Positions 1-7,241 are shown, counted from the first letter of the stretch. The stretch is DNA of 14,466 nt from Thermodesulfatator atlanticus (GCA_011321895.1 DROK01000013.1:1-14466); one strand, 5' to 3'. The notes: generated by a model not told the origin, from the letters alone. Numbers and translations are program-made.

Positions 1-743
1 CCCAGCGGGGAAAGGCTGGCCGCCTTAAGGGAAAGGGTGACGAATTTTTTGGCTATTTGGGCGGCTTCAAAGAAAGAAATGCCCTGGGCCAGGCCTGCGG
101 TTAAGGCCGCGGAGAAGGTGCAACCTGTGCCGTGGCCGACCGGGCCTCTTACCCGCGGGGCCTTAAGGGCCACCATATCCTCACCGTCATAAAGGAGATC
201 TACCGCGTCCTCTCCTGCCAGATGCCCCCCTTTTAAAATCACTTTCTCCGGGCCCAGGGCCTTTAGCTTGGGCAGGACTTTTTCAGGATCTTCTATGCGC
301 TCACCCACTAAAGCCTCTGCTTCCGGGATATTGGGAGTTATGACCGTAGCCAGGGGCAGCAGTTTTTCTCTGAGGGCCTTTAGGGCTTCTTCTTCAAGTA
401 GCCTGGCCCCTCCTTTGGCCACCATGACCGGGTCCACCACCAGCTGGACGTCTTTGTCTGCCAGGGCCCCGGCCACCGCCAAGATGATTTCTGCGTTGGC
501 CAACATGCCGGTTTTTACCGCCGCCGGGGGAAGATCTTCAAAAAGGGCTTCAATTTGGGCCCTTACCAGTTTGCCCTCTACCGGTTGCCAACCTTTTACC
601 CCTAAGGAGTTTTGGACGGTAAGGGCCGTTATTACCCCCTGGGCGTAAACCCCAAGGAGCGTAAAAACCCTTAAATCGGTTTGAAGGCCTGCTCCCCCGC
701 TGGGATCCGAGCCGGCAATGGTGGCGGCTGCGACACGTTGCAT
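1..743 (-). CDS. thiD: Hydroxymethylpyrimidine/phosphomethylpyrimidine kinase (3' end cut by window)
   Basis: ThiD phosphorylates 4-amino-5-hydroxymethyl-2-methylpyrimidine and its monophosphate to the pyrophosphate used in thiamine synthesis; it is a cytosolic ribokinase-fold enzyme. The visible 247 residues begin MQRVAAATIAGSDPSGGAG, the typical N-terminal substrate-binding segment. The reading continues through VKTGM (77-81), VVDPVM (102-107), TPNIPEAE (136-143) and the anion-hole motif GHGTGC (203-208), where Cys208 matches the conserved cysteine of the family. The family is usually 260-270 residues, so only the last few residues are missing beyond the left edge. The ATG at 743 is the only start that includes the conserved N-terminus. 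No clear Shine-Dalgarno lies at normal spacing; the nearest purine run is inside the hairpin upstream. The gene follows mnmE on the same strand after a 45-nt gap containing a terminator-like hairpin. It is an open frame that does not stop inside the window. Confidence 0.93.
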   Translation of the reverse strand, partial: MQRVAAATIAGSDPSGGAGLQTDLRVFTLLGVYAQGVITALTVQNSLGVKGWQPVEGKLVRAQIEALFEDLPPAAVKTGMLANAEIILAVAGALADKDVQLVVDPVMVAKGGARLLEEEALKALREKLLPLATVITPNIPEAEALVGERIEDPEKVLPKLKALGPEKVILKGGHLAGEDAVDLLYDGEDMVALKAPRVRGPVGHGTGCTFSAALTAGLAQGISFFEAAQIAKKFVTLSLKAASLSPL

Positions 744-748
744 AAGGC

Positions 749-782
749 AAAAATACCCCTTTTAAGGATAAACCAAAAGGGG
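749..782 (-). terminator. Terminator-like hairpin between mnmE and thiD
   Basis: Read on the minus strand, CCCCTTTT (782-775) and AAAAGGGG (763-756) form a perfect 8-bp stem around an 11-nt loop, followed by TATTTTT (755-749). This is the form of an intrinsic terminator for the rpmH-to-mnmE operon. The U-tract ends only 5 nt before the thiD ATG, and the 3' arm holds the only Shine-Dalgarno-like purine run for thiD, so the element might instead act as an attenuator or RBS blocker. The stem is symmetric, but the plus-strand side lacks a comparable T-run. Confidence 0.7.
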
Positions 783-788
783 AGAAGG

Positions 789-2189
789 TTATTTTCCGAT
801 ACAAAAGTTGCTAAAGATGCGGTCAAGCAGGTCTTCAGTGGTGGTCTCCCCAGTAATTTCCCCCAGTGAAGAAAGGGCCTCTCTCAAATCCACCGCCACC
901 AGTTCCGGGAAAAACTGGGGTTTTTTGAGGTTTTCGATGGCCCTCTCAAGGGCTTCCTTGGTGCGCTCAAGTGCCATTTTCTGGCGTAAATTGGGGGCCA
1001 CGTTGGGTAGTTCTCCGGGTAGACCACCGGTGACCAGTTCAAAAATTCGTCTGGCCAGGGTTTCTAAACCCTGCCGGGTCTTTGCGGAAATGAAGACGAT
1101 TTTCTCTTCCGGAAAGGCCTCCCGCCAAAGCTCAAGGGTTTCTGGTGAGGCGATGTCGATTTTATTGACCACCACCAGGTGGGGTTTATCTCTGATTTCC
1201 TGATAGAGTCTAAAATCCTCTGGGGTGGGTTCTGCACTTCCATCTACCAGAAAGATTACCACGTCGGCTTCGGCAATCTTTTCCTTCGCCCGTTTGACCC
1301 CGATTTCTTCCACCACGTCTTCGGCTTCCCGCAGCCCCGCGGTATCAATGAGGCGTACCGGCAAGCCCTGAATGGTGGCCATTTCCTCGATGACGTCACG
1401 GGTGGTCCCGGGAACAGGGGTCACGATGGCCCTTTCTTCGAGGAGGATGGCGTTAAGGAGGCTTGATTTACCCACGTTTGGGCGGCCAGCGATGACCACC
1501 GCTATCCCTTCCCTCAGGAGTTTGCCAGACTGGTAGCTTTTGATGAGTTCCGTTACCGGAGCCAGGGCCTCCTTTTCCAGGGTCTGGGAAAGGTCATAAT
1601 GGGAGACGAGTTCCACGTCTTCTTCCGGAAAGTCCACCGCTACTTCAATGACCGCCAGGGCCGAAAGGAGGGTTTCTTTGATCCGGGTGACTTTTTGGGC
1701 CAAAGCGCCTTTCAACTGGGTAAGGGCCAGCTTTAGCCCCTCTTCGGAACGGGCGTTGATGAGGTCAAGCAGGGCTTCGGCCTGAGAGAGATCGATGCGG
1801 CCGTTTAAGAAGGCCCTCCGGGTGAATTCTCCTGGCTCCGCAGGCCTAGCTCCTTCTCTCAATACCAGCTCGAGGATCTTGGTAAGGACCAGATAGCCAC
1901 TGTGGCCGTAAATTTCCAGTACGTCTTCGCGGGTGTACGTATGGGGTTTACGCATCAGGGTAACGAGTACTTCGTCTATCAGTTCTCCGGTCCGAGGGTC
2001 TTTAATAAACCCGTAATAAAGCCGGTGGCTCTGGAATTCTTTGATGTTTCTTTTGGGTTGGAATATTCGTTTCAGGATGTGTTCGGCGAGATTCCCGGAG
2101 ACTTTGATTACGCCGATGGCGCCAGGCCCCACCGGGGTGGCGATGGCGGCGATGGTGGCCTCGGCGTAAGCCAGGTCCTTGGTTTTCAT
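789..2189 (-). CDS. mnmE: tRNA modification GTPase MnmE (TrmE)
   Basis: MnmE, with its partner MnmG, installs the carboxymethylaminomethyl (or related) group on wobble uridine 34 of certain tRNAs. It is a folate-binding, potassium-dependent GTPase in the cytosol. The 466-residue protein has the family's usual length. The N-terminal folate-binding/dimerisation domain is recognised from TIAAIATPVGPGAIGVI (12-28). The helical domain flanks an inserted G domain with P-loop GRPNVGKSS (235-243), switch TTRD (262-265), DTAG (282-285) and NKID (342-345). The protein ends in CIGK (463-466), the C-terminal motif carrying the catalytic cysteine region of MnmE. The start ATG overlaps the jag stop as ATGA, implying translational coupling. 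mnmG is not in the window. No motif is missing. Confidence 0.97.
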   Translation of the reverse strand: MKTKDLAYAEATIAAIATPVGPGAIGVIKVSGNLAEHILKRIFQPKRNIKEFQSHRLYYGFIKDPRTGELIDEVLVTLMRKPHTYTREDVLEIYGHSGYLVLTKILELVLREGARPAEPGEFTRRAFLNGRIDLSQAEALLDLINARSEEGLKLALTQLKGALAQKVTRIKETLLSALAVIEVAVDFPEEDVELVSHYDLSQTLEKEALAPVTELIKSYQSGKLLREGIAVVIAGRPNVGKSSLLNAILLEERAIVTPVPGTTRDVIEEMATIQGLPVRLIDTAGLREAEDVVEEIGVKRAKEKIAEADVVIFLVDGSAEPTPEDFRLYQEIRDKPHLVVVNKIDIASPETLELWREAFPEEKIVFISAKTRQGLETLARRIFELVTGGLPGELPNVAPNLRQKMALERTKEALERAIENLKKPQFFPELVAVDLREALSSLGEITGETTTEDLLDRIFSNFCIGK

Positions 2190-2833
2190 CGGCGGTTGAA
2201 ACGCCTTTTAGGGTAAATTACTACGCGCCGGTTGGCTCCCTGCCCTTTGCTTTTGGTTTCCACGCCGGGGATCTCTTTGACCGTTAAATGAATGAGCCGC
2301 CTTTCTTGAGAGGGCATGGGGGGCAGTTCAGCCGGCCTGCCGGTCTTGCGTACCTGTTGGGCTGTTTTGCGGGCCAGAGAACGCAGTTGTTTTTCCCGCG
2401 CCGAGCGGAACCCCTCGACGTCGATCACGATTTTGGGCCCTACCCCCAGCCGGCGCGCCACGATCTTGTTAACCAGATACTGGAGGGCGTTTAAGGGGGC
2501 CCCTCCTTTATCTAAGAGATATTCCCGGTCCTGCCCCTTAAGTTCTATAAATATCTTTTCGTCTTCACTCCTCCCTTCCGCCAGGATATCGAGGCCGGCA
2601 GCAGCCAGGAGGGCCCGGAGGACCTTTTCAGCCTCTTCTTGGCGCTTTTTTAAGGCCACTTCTGGTTTGAGGGCCGCTCTAATGCGCGCCTTTTTGGCCC
2701 CGATCCCAAAAAGTCCGGTTGAACCGTGGGTAATGATTTCGATTTTGAGATCCTCAACCGAAACGTTGAAATGCCGGCAGGCTGCTTCGATGGCTTGTTC
2801 CACGTTTTTTCCTTCAAATTCTTCGGCTTTCAT
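2186..2833 (-). CDS. jag: Jag/KhpB-type RNA-binding protein (Jag-N, KH, R3H)
   Basis: Jag (KhpB/EloR in Firmicutes) is an RNA-binding protein encoded next to yidC in many bacteria; in streptococci it works with KhpA and affects cell elongation. This 215-residue protein has the usual three parts: a Jag-N domain (about 1-52, with GSTGLFGIGAKKARI at 37-51), a KH domain (about 75-140, containing NALQYLVNKIV) and a C-terminal R3H domain (about 142-210) with the Arg-x3-His signature at R178-H182. The KH loop is unusual: where most family members have GxxG this one reads DKGG (108-111), replacing the first glycine by aspartate. The start overlaps the yidC stop as TAATG and the stop overlaps mnmE as ATGA. 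Domain identity is firm; function in this lineage is inferred. Confidence 0.92.
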   Translation of the reverse strand: MKAEEFEGKNVEQAIEAACRHFNVSVEDLKIEIITHGSTGLFGIGAKKARIRAALKPEVALKKRQEEAEKVLRALLAAAGLDILAEGRSEDEKIFIELKGQDREYLLDKGGAPLNALQYLVNKIVARRLGVGPKIVIDVEGFRSAREKQLRSLARKTAQQVRKTGRPAELPPMPSQERRLIHLTVKEIPGVETKSKGQGANRRVVIYPKRRFNRR

Positions 2834-4455
2834 TATCTACTCCGTGCAAGCATTTTGTTAGTCATAAGCTGTTGCGCAATAGATAAGACGTTGTTGGTTA
2901 ACCAGTATAAAACCAAGCCTGAAGGAAAGTTAATAAATAATACCGTAAAAATGACCGGCATCATGAGCATCATCTTTTCCTGGGTGGGATCCAGGGAAGT
3001 GGGACTCAGTTTCTGTTGGTAATACATGGAAACACCCATCAGGATGGTGAGCACCGGGATCCCGTGTAAATAAGGGATGTCAAAGCCGATGTAAAGCCGG
3101 TCCGGGGCGGAAAGGTCTTTTATCCACCCGAAGAAAGGAGCGTGACGCAATTCAATGGCCATTAAGAGGACTTTGTAGAGGGCAAAGAATACGGGTATCT
3201 GGACAAGCATGGGGAGACACCCCATGAAAGGGTTAACCTTATAGGTTTTGTATAATTGCATTAGTTCCTGGTTGAGACGGGCCTTGTCGTCACCGTATTT
3301 TTCCTTCAGTTTTAGAATTATCGGTTGCAGTTCCTGCATTTTGTGCATGCTTTTGTGGCTTAAATGATTGAGCGGCCAGAAGAGGATACGGATAAGGGCC
3401 GTCAGGATGATGATGGCTATACCGTAATTGCCGGTATAACGATACAAAAATTGGAGGGCATAAAGAAGGGGTTTGGCGATAGGGTCAAAAAAGCCAAAAT
3501 GGACGGCGTTAGCCAGGTGATAACCCGTCTTCTTTAACACTTCTAAACTTTTGGGACCAAAATATAACTTTAGCTCGATTTCTTTTTCTCCTTTGGGAGG
3601 CAGAGACAAAAGAGGGCTCCAGAGGATCACTTCTTCGGCCGTGCGGTTGAGTTTCCGGAAGGTGGCCCGCCAGGCTTCTCCGGCCGGAGGCACCACCGCC
3701 ATCAGAAAATACGGGTCTCCGTAACCGATCCAATCAAGTTCCCCGGTGTATTCAAAGAAACTGCCGGGTTTCTTTAACTTTACCTCTTCGTACTGGCCCT
3801 GGTGGCTGTAAGCCGGCCCCCGGAAGATATAGCGCCGATCAAGTTTGCTCACCGGCTTTGAGACCATGCGGAAAAGGATCTGGTCGGTAAAGGGTTTGTC
3901 AGAAGGGTTTTTGACCTGGACTCTCAAAGAGAAAAGGTAAGAACCATCCTGAAAACTATAAATTTTCTTAATGATCAAAGGGTTTTTGTTGAGAGGGGTG
4001 AAGGTAAGTTCTCCCTTGGCTTGGTGTTTGAGGGCAAGGTTTAAGGGTTGGGCCCGGTAGGGGGCGATGGCCAGGGCCGGGGCCTTGGTGGGGTAAATTT
4101 CCAGAGGTAACCCCAGCTTCGGGGCGTTTATGAGTTCCACCGGAGGGGAGTCAGGGTCTATGGTTTGGCGGTATTTTTTGAGGGCAAAACTGGTAAAACG
4201 CCCCCCGGCTTCGGTAAGTTTGGCCTTAAACAGAGAGGAATCCACGACCGCCTGCCTTATTTTTACCTGGTAGGCCATTTCCCGGGCCGGGATTATCTCT
4301 TTTTTGCTTTTCTCCCCGGGAGGGCCCTTTTTTTCGGTTTTGGTCAAAGGAGCGCTCGCGGGTGTGTTTTTCTTCTCCGCGGTAGACATAAAAAAATGGA
4401 AACCAATTATGACCATCACGGAAAGGACTATCGCCAAGATGAGGTTTCTCTCCAT
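2833..4455 (-). CDS. yidC: Membrane protein insertase YidC (Gram-negative, long form)
   Basis: YidC inserts and folds inner-membrane proteins, alone or with SecYEG. The 540-residue length and a large domain between the first and second membrane segments mark the Gram-negative form with a periplasmic beta-sandwich. Segments: an N-terminal membrane anchor (about 5-23), a Lys/Pro-rich linker (25-60), the periplasmic domain (about 60-335), then the conserved 60-kDa insertase core with hydrophobic helices near 343-360, 410-432, 463-480 and 498-530. The core helix NYGIAIIILTALIRILFWPL (343-362) carries the conserved hydrophilic-groove arginine at R356, and the cytoplasmic hairpin follows it (364-405). 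The ATG shares bases with the yidD stop (TAATG). The periplasmic domain supports a Gram-negative cell envelope. Confidence 0.97.
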   Translation of the reverse strand: MERNLILAIVLSVMVIIGFHFFMSTAEKKNTPASAPLTKTEKKGPPGEKSKKEIIPAREMAYQVKIRQAVVDSSLFKAKLTEAGGRFTSFALKKYRQTIDPDSPPVELINAPKLGLPLEIYPTKAPALAIAPYRAQPLNLALKHQAKGELTFTPLNKNPLIIKKIYSFQDGSYLFSLRVQVKNPSDKPFTDQILFRMVSKPVSKLDRRYIFRGPAYSHQGQYEEVKLKKPGSFFEYTGELDWIGYGDPYFLMAVVPPAGEAWRATFRKLNRTAEEVILWSPLLSLPPKGEKEIELKLYFGPKSLEVLKKTGYHLANAVHFGFFDPIAKPLLYALQFLYRYTGNYGIAIIILTALIRILFWPLNHLSHKSMHKMQELQPIILKLKEKYGDDKARLNQELMQLYKTYKVNPFMGCLPMLVQIPVFFALYKVLLMAIELRHAPFFGWIKDLSAPDRLYIGFDIPYLHGIPVLTILMGVSMYYQQKLSPTSLDPTQEKMMLMMPVIFTVLFINFPSGLVLYWLTNNVLSIAQQLMTNKMLARSR

Positions 4456-4712
4456 TAGATCACTCCTTTCTTCGACCCCTTTTTGAAAGACCAGGGGAAA
4501 ATTTCGGGCACCGGGTCATAACCTCCGCGGCTTAAAGGATGACACCTGAGGACACGCCAGAGGGCCAAAAGGCCACCTTTTCCTACACCAAAACGGGCTA
4601 TCACTTCCCTGGCATATTGGCTACAGGTAGGGTGGAAACGACAGCACGGTGGAAAAAGGGGCGAGAATAAGACCTGGTAAAGTCTAATGCCTTTTAGTAC
4701 GAGCTTTTTCAT
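4455..4712 (-). CDS. yidD: Membrane protein insertion efficiency factor YidD
   Basis: YidD is a small peripheral inner-membrane protein that improves YidC-dependent insertion. The 85 residues from the ATG at 4712 read [13 protein letters not shown] at the N-terminus, with the family signature [12 protein letters not shown] (23-34) and the later RVLRCHPL and GGYDPVP segments. The frame also allows a TTG three codons upstream (4721), but MKK is the usual family start. The gene overlaps the 3' end of rnpA by 29 nt and its stop overlaps the yidC start, so it is likely made by coupled translation within the rpmH operon. Confidence 0.93.
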   Translation of the reverse strand: MKKLVLKGIRLYQVLFSPLFPPCCRFHPTCSQYAREVIARFGVGKGGLLALWRVLRCHPLSRGGYDPVPEIFPWSFKKGSKKGVI

Positions 4713-5058
4713 ATCTCTCAAAAATTTTTTTGAGGTCCGCCACTATTTCCGGCTGCGTCTTGGACAACAATTCCGGCTTCGGCGTCAATACCACGTCGTG
4801 CCCTTTAGGAAAAATATCTTTATTTCTTCTGAAGACTTCTCTCAAGATCCTTTTAGCCCGGTTTCTTTTGACAGCTTTGCCAAATTTGCGTGAAACACTA
4901 AGCCCCAAACGGGTATAACCCAGCTCGTTGGGGACTAAAAGGATTTTTAAATAGGGAAGATAAAGCCGCTTCCCCTGTTGGTAGACCCGGTCAAACTCTT
5001 TCCGGCGCCTGAGGCGCTCTTCCGGTCTAAATTTTTCGTCTAAACCGTGAGCCGCCAG
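4684..5058 (-). CDS. rnpA: Ribonuclease P protein component, probable CTG start
   Basis: RnpA is the protein subunit of RNase P, which matures tRNA 5' ends with the catalytic RNA. The core is plain: [17 protein letters not shown], then [20 protein letters not shown] with the RNR-type RNA-binding motif, then [10 protein letters not shown]. Total length from the proposed start is 124 residues, within the family range. The open frame begins after a TAA at 5079-5077 inside rpmH and has no ATG, GTG or TTG before the conserved N-terminal region. A TTG at 4908 is in frame but would delete the first conserved third. The best candidate is CTG at 5058, 11 nt after an AGGAGG (5075-5070) embedded in rpmH; ACG at 5061, 8 nt after it, is an alternative. 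The gene overlaps rpmH by 19 nt and yidD by 29 nt. Identity is certain; the start is not. Confidence 0.9.
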   Translation of the reverse strand: MAAHGLDEKFRPEERLRRRKEFDRVYQQGKRLYLPYLKILLVPNELGYTRLGLSVSRKFGKAVKRNRAKRILREVFRRNKDIFPKGHDVVLTPKPELLSKTQPEIVADLKKIFERYEKARTKRH

Positions 5059-5174
5059 CGTCCTTTGCGCCTCCTGTTAGCCAGAATACGCCTTCCCGCA
5101 CGGGTCCTCATCCGGGCCCGAAAACCGTGAACCCTCTTCCTCTTTATCCGACTCGGCTGGTAAGTGCGCTTCAT
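5040..5174 (-). CDS. rpmH: 50S ribosomal protein L34
   Basis: L34 is a small, very basic protein of the large ribosomal subunit. The 44 residues [18 protein letters not shown] through the Arg-rich [13 protein letters not shown] tail match the family along its whole length. The ATG at 5174 has a GGAGGG Shine-Dalgarno at 5186-5181 with 6-nt spacing. It is the first gene of the minus-strand operon; its last 19 nt overlap the probable rnpA reading frame. dnaA, often its neighbour, is absent; the divergent gene is VanZ-like. Confidence 0.97.
   Translation of the reverse strand: MKRTYQPSRIKRKRVHGFRARMRTRAGRRILANRRRKGRWRLTV
5070..5075 (-). promoter_or_regulatory. Shine-Dalgarno for rnpA inside rpmH
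   Basis: A perfect AGGAGG on the minus strand encodes Arg34-Arg35 of L34 and sits 11 nt before the CTG (5058) and 8 nt before an ACG (5061) in the rnpA frame. It is the only strong ribosome-binding sequence near the beginning of rnpA and is the main support for a non-ATG start there. Arg codons are expected at this place in L34, so part of the match could be coincidental. Confidence 0.55.
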
Positions 5175-5215
5175 CCTTGGCCCTCCGAGATTTTATTCCG
5201 TAAAGGCTGGCGACT

Positions 5216-5243
5216 AATAAACACAGCCTTGCCTTAGTGTCAA
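5216..5243 (-). promoter_or_regulatory. Probable sigma-70-type promoter for rpmH operon
   Basis: On the minus strand, a perfect -35 TTGACA (5243-5238) is followed after 16 nt by TTTATT (5221-5216), a 4-of-6 match to the -10. Transcription would begin near 5209, giving a leader of about 35 nt that carries the rpmH Shine-Dalgarno. The position in the divergent gap fits. Confidence 0.6.
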
Positions 5244-5264
5244 CTTTGAGAAATTGCGCTTAAA

Positions 5265-5270
5265 TATAAT
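5265..5270 (+). promoter_or_regulatory. Possible -10 element for the VanZ-like gene
   Basis: A perfect TATAAT lies 19 nt before the ATG of the VanZ-like gene. No good -35 sits at 16-18 nt; TTGAGA (5246-5251) is only 13 nt away. The region is AT-rich, so chance is possible. Confidence 0.35.
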
Positions 5271-5289
5271 AAAAACTAAGGGAATTTAA

Positions 5290-5808
5290 ATGGTTCACCC
5301 TTTAAAAAGGGCCTCTTTATCAAATTATTGGCTGGTAGTGTGGGGATATGTCCTGATAATTTATCTTTCCCTTCCGTTTACCCCTACTTTATTAAGCCGG
5401 TTATATCGCCATTTTGGTAAGAATGGTTTAGAAATCCTCTTTCTTGGTTTGAGTATATTTTTTCTTTCAGGTATCTACTTCTTTTTTAAAAATAGTTCTC
5501 TGCTTGCAACCTCTTTGGCCATAGCGCTTTCAGTAATAATTCTTTCTTTGGCTAGTTTTTTCTTAAAACTGCCGGGAGAGCGCATACATTTCATAGAGTA
5601 CGCCATTTTGGGGATTTTGATCAGGCGGGCCTGCCGGCTTTCTGTCTGGCCCTCCTGGCTGGCCCTGGTCTTTGTTTTTGCCGTCGGGGTGTTGGATGAA
5701 TTTGTTCAGGCGCTTTTGCCCAATAGGGTAGGGGAGCTCAAGGATATTTGGCTGAATTTGGCCGGCGGCTTTTGGGGCATCGGCCTTTCTTGGCTAAAAG
5801 ATCATTAA
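5290..5808 (+). CDS. VanZ-like family membrane protein
   Basis: A 172-residue integral membrane protein of the VanZ-like family. VanZ itself gives low-level teicoplanin resistance in enterococci, but most chromosomal relatives have no known function, so resistance should not be assumed. Hydrophobic segments lie near 13-29, 47-66, 71-92, 101-112 and 122-135, with a final one near 155-168. The family motif is clear in the second half: E97, H100 and E103 in GERIHFIEYAILG, and the DE(136-137), Q140, P144, R146, D152, N156 pattern in DEFVQALLPNRVGELKDIWL. The ATG at 5290 follows AAGGGA at a suitable distance. The first half is visibly more AT-rich than the second half and than neighbouring genes. 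It stands alone, divergent from rpmH and followed by a hairpin. Confidence 0.82.
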   Translation: MVHPLKRASLSNYWLVVWGYVLIIYLSLPFTPTLLSRLYRHFGKNGLEILFLGLSIFFLSGIYFFFKNSSLLATSLAIALSVIILSLASFFLKLPGERIHFIEYAILGILIRRACRLSVWPSWLALVFVFAVGVLDEFVQALLPNRVGELKDIWLNLAGGFWGIGLSWLKDH

Positions 5809-5820
5809 ATGGCCGCCTGG

Positions 5821-5846
5821 GTACGCCCATCATAAGGGTGTATTTT
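5821..5846 (+). terminator. Possible terminator after the VanZ-like gene
   Basis: GTACGCCC (5821-5828) can pair with GGGTGTAT (5836-5843), including two G-U pairs, around a 7-nt loop, and a short T-run ends at 5846. The stem is modest and the U-tract short. It is correctly placed between the VanZ-like gene and purB. Confidence 0.4.
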
Positions 5847-5859
5847 GACGTTAAGGCGC

Positions 5860-5888
5860 TTGTCTTAAACGGTCTGTTATTTTATTAA
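5860..5888 (+). promoter_or_regulatory. Possible promoter for purB-mutT
   Basis: TTGTCT (5860-5865) and TATTAA (5883-5888) are 17 nt apart, each a 4-of-6 match to sigma-70 consensus. The predicted start lies near 5895, and the strong AGGAGG of purB (5907-5912) follows. Weak matches; position is the main support. Confidence 0.3.
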
Positions 5889-5918
5889 GGCGCATAGCCC
5901 GAATGCAGGAGGTATGAC

Positions 5919-7241
5919 ATGATCCCGAGATACACCCGTGAGGTAATGGCCAGACTCTGGAGCCCGGAAGAAAAATTGAGGGCCTGGTTGCTGGTGGAAG
6001 TCCTGGCCTGCGAGGCCTGGGCCAAGCTTGGCCGTGTCCCCCGGCAGGCCCTGGAGGTCATTAAGGCCAAGACCGAACCCTTTTTGGAAAAAGGGTTTAC
6101 CGCCGAGGACGTTTCCCGCATAGAAGAAATCGAGCGGGAAACCAGGCACGATGTCATCGCTTTCCTGACTTACCTGGAACGCCTGATCGGTCCGGAAGGG
6201 CGTTATCTCCATCTGGGGATGACTTCCTCGGATATGCTGGATACCGCCATGGCCTGGCTCATGAAGAGGGCCATGGAGATAATCATCGAAGACGTAGACG
6301 AGCTCCTCGAAGTCTTAAAACGCCGGGCCCTCGAACACAAAGACACCGTTATGATCGGAAGGACGCACGGTATCCACGCCGAGCCCATAACTTTTGGGCT
6401 GAAATTTGCCCTCTGGTACGAAGAGATGCGGCGCAATAAGAGACGTTTGGAGGCGGCGCTGGAAACCATCTCTTACGGAAAGCTATCCGGGGCGGTGGGT
6501 ACCTTTGCCCATATCGAGCCGGAGGTGGAGGCCTACGTGTGCGAAAAGATGGGGCTTAAACCGGCTCCGGTCTCTAACCAGGTGATCCAGCGGGACCGTT
6601 ACGCCGAATACCTGGCCTCGCTTGCGGTCCTGGCCGGTACCGTGGAAAAGATCGCCACCGAGATACGTCACCTCCAGCGTACTGAGGTGTTGGAGGCAGA
6701 GGAGTTTTTTGCTAAGGGGCAGAAGGGTTCTTCGGCCATGCCCCATAAAAGGAACCCCATTTTGTCAGAAAACCTTTGTGGTCTGGCCCGTTTGGTCCGG
6801 GGGTACCTGATGCCGGCCCTGGAAAACGACGCCCTCTGGCACGAAAGGGATATCAGTCACTCCTCGGTAGAAAGGGTGATCGTGCCGGATGCTACCACCC
6901 TTGCGGACTTCATGCTCAAGAGATTGACCCGGATGCTGGACAAGCTGATAGTTTATCCCGAAAGGATGAAACGGAATCTCAATCTTTTGCGGGGGCTCAT
7001 TTTCTCCCAGCCCCTCCTCCTGGCGCTCACCGAAAAAGGGCTTCCCCGCCAGGAAGCTTATGCGCTGGTACAAAGGCGGGCCATGGAGGTATGGGAGGAT
7101 GAAAAGAAGTCTTTTCCCGAGGTGGTCCGCCAGGCCCCGGAGATCACCAAATATCTCTCTGAAGAAGAGTTGGCCAGGCTCTTTGACCTCAAGTACTATC
7201 TGCGCCACGTAGACACCATCTTCAAACGGGTGTTTGGTTAA
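5919..7241 (+). CDS. purB: Adenylosuccinate lyase
   Basis: PurB cleaves SAICAR to AICAR and adenylosuccinate to AMP, releasing fumarate at two steps of purine synthesis; it is a cytosolic homotetramer of the fumarase/argininosuccinate lyase superfamily. The 440 residues match the usual length. Visible motifs: RHDV (76-79), TSSD (102-105), GRTHGIHAEPITFG (147-160) with the catalytic-region histidine H150, and the superfamily signature GSSAMPHKRNP (270-280) on the loop with the catalytic serine. The ATG has an AGGAGG (5907-5912) at 6-nt spacing; another ATG at 5914 hits a stop at once and is not used. Its TAA overlaps the mutT start (TAATG). No other pur gene is nearby. Confidence 0.97.
   Translation: MIPRYTREVMARLWSPEEKLRAWLLVEVLACEAWAKLGRVPRQALEVIKAKTEPFLEKGFTAEDVSRIEEIERETRHDVIAFLTYLERLIGPEGRYLHLGMTSSDMLDTAMAWLMKRAMEIIIEDVDELLEVLKRRALEHKDTVMIGRTHGIHAEPITFGLKFALWYEEMRRNKRRLEAALETISYGKLSGAVGTFAHIEPEVEAYVCEKMGLKPAPVSNQVIQRDRYAEYLASLAVLAGTVEKIATEIRHLQRTEVLEAEEFFAKGQKGSSAMPHKRNPILSENLCGLARLVRGYLMPALENDALWHERDISHSSVERVIVPDATTLADFMLKRLTRMLDKLIVYPERMKRNLNLLRGLIFSQPLLLALTEKGLPRQEAYALVQRRAMEVWEDEKKSFPEVVRQAPEITKYLSEEELARLFDLKYYLRHVDTIFKRVFG

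Noticed and set aside
744..788. TPP riboswitch upstream of thiD
   Set aside because: The 45-nt gap is too short for the aptamer and lacks its conserved CTGAGA core; only the hairpin is present.
5005..5017. GCGCC-TGA-GGCGC inverted repeat within rnpA
   Set aside because: It encodes the conserved Arg/Leu-rich RLRRR segment; the 5-bp stem with a 3-nt loop is explained by arginine codons.
5175..5289. Replication origin in the rpmH-VanZ gap
   Set aside because: No TTATCCACA-type DnaA boxes, no AT-rich unwinding repeats and no dnaA neighbour are visible.
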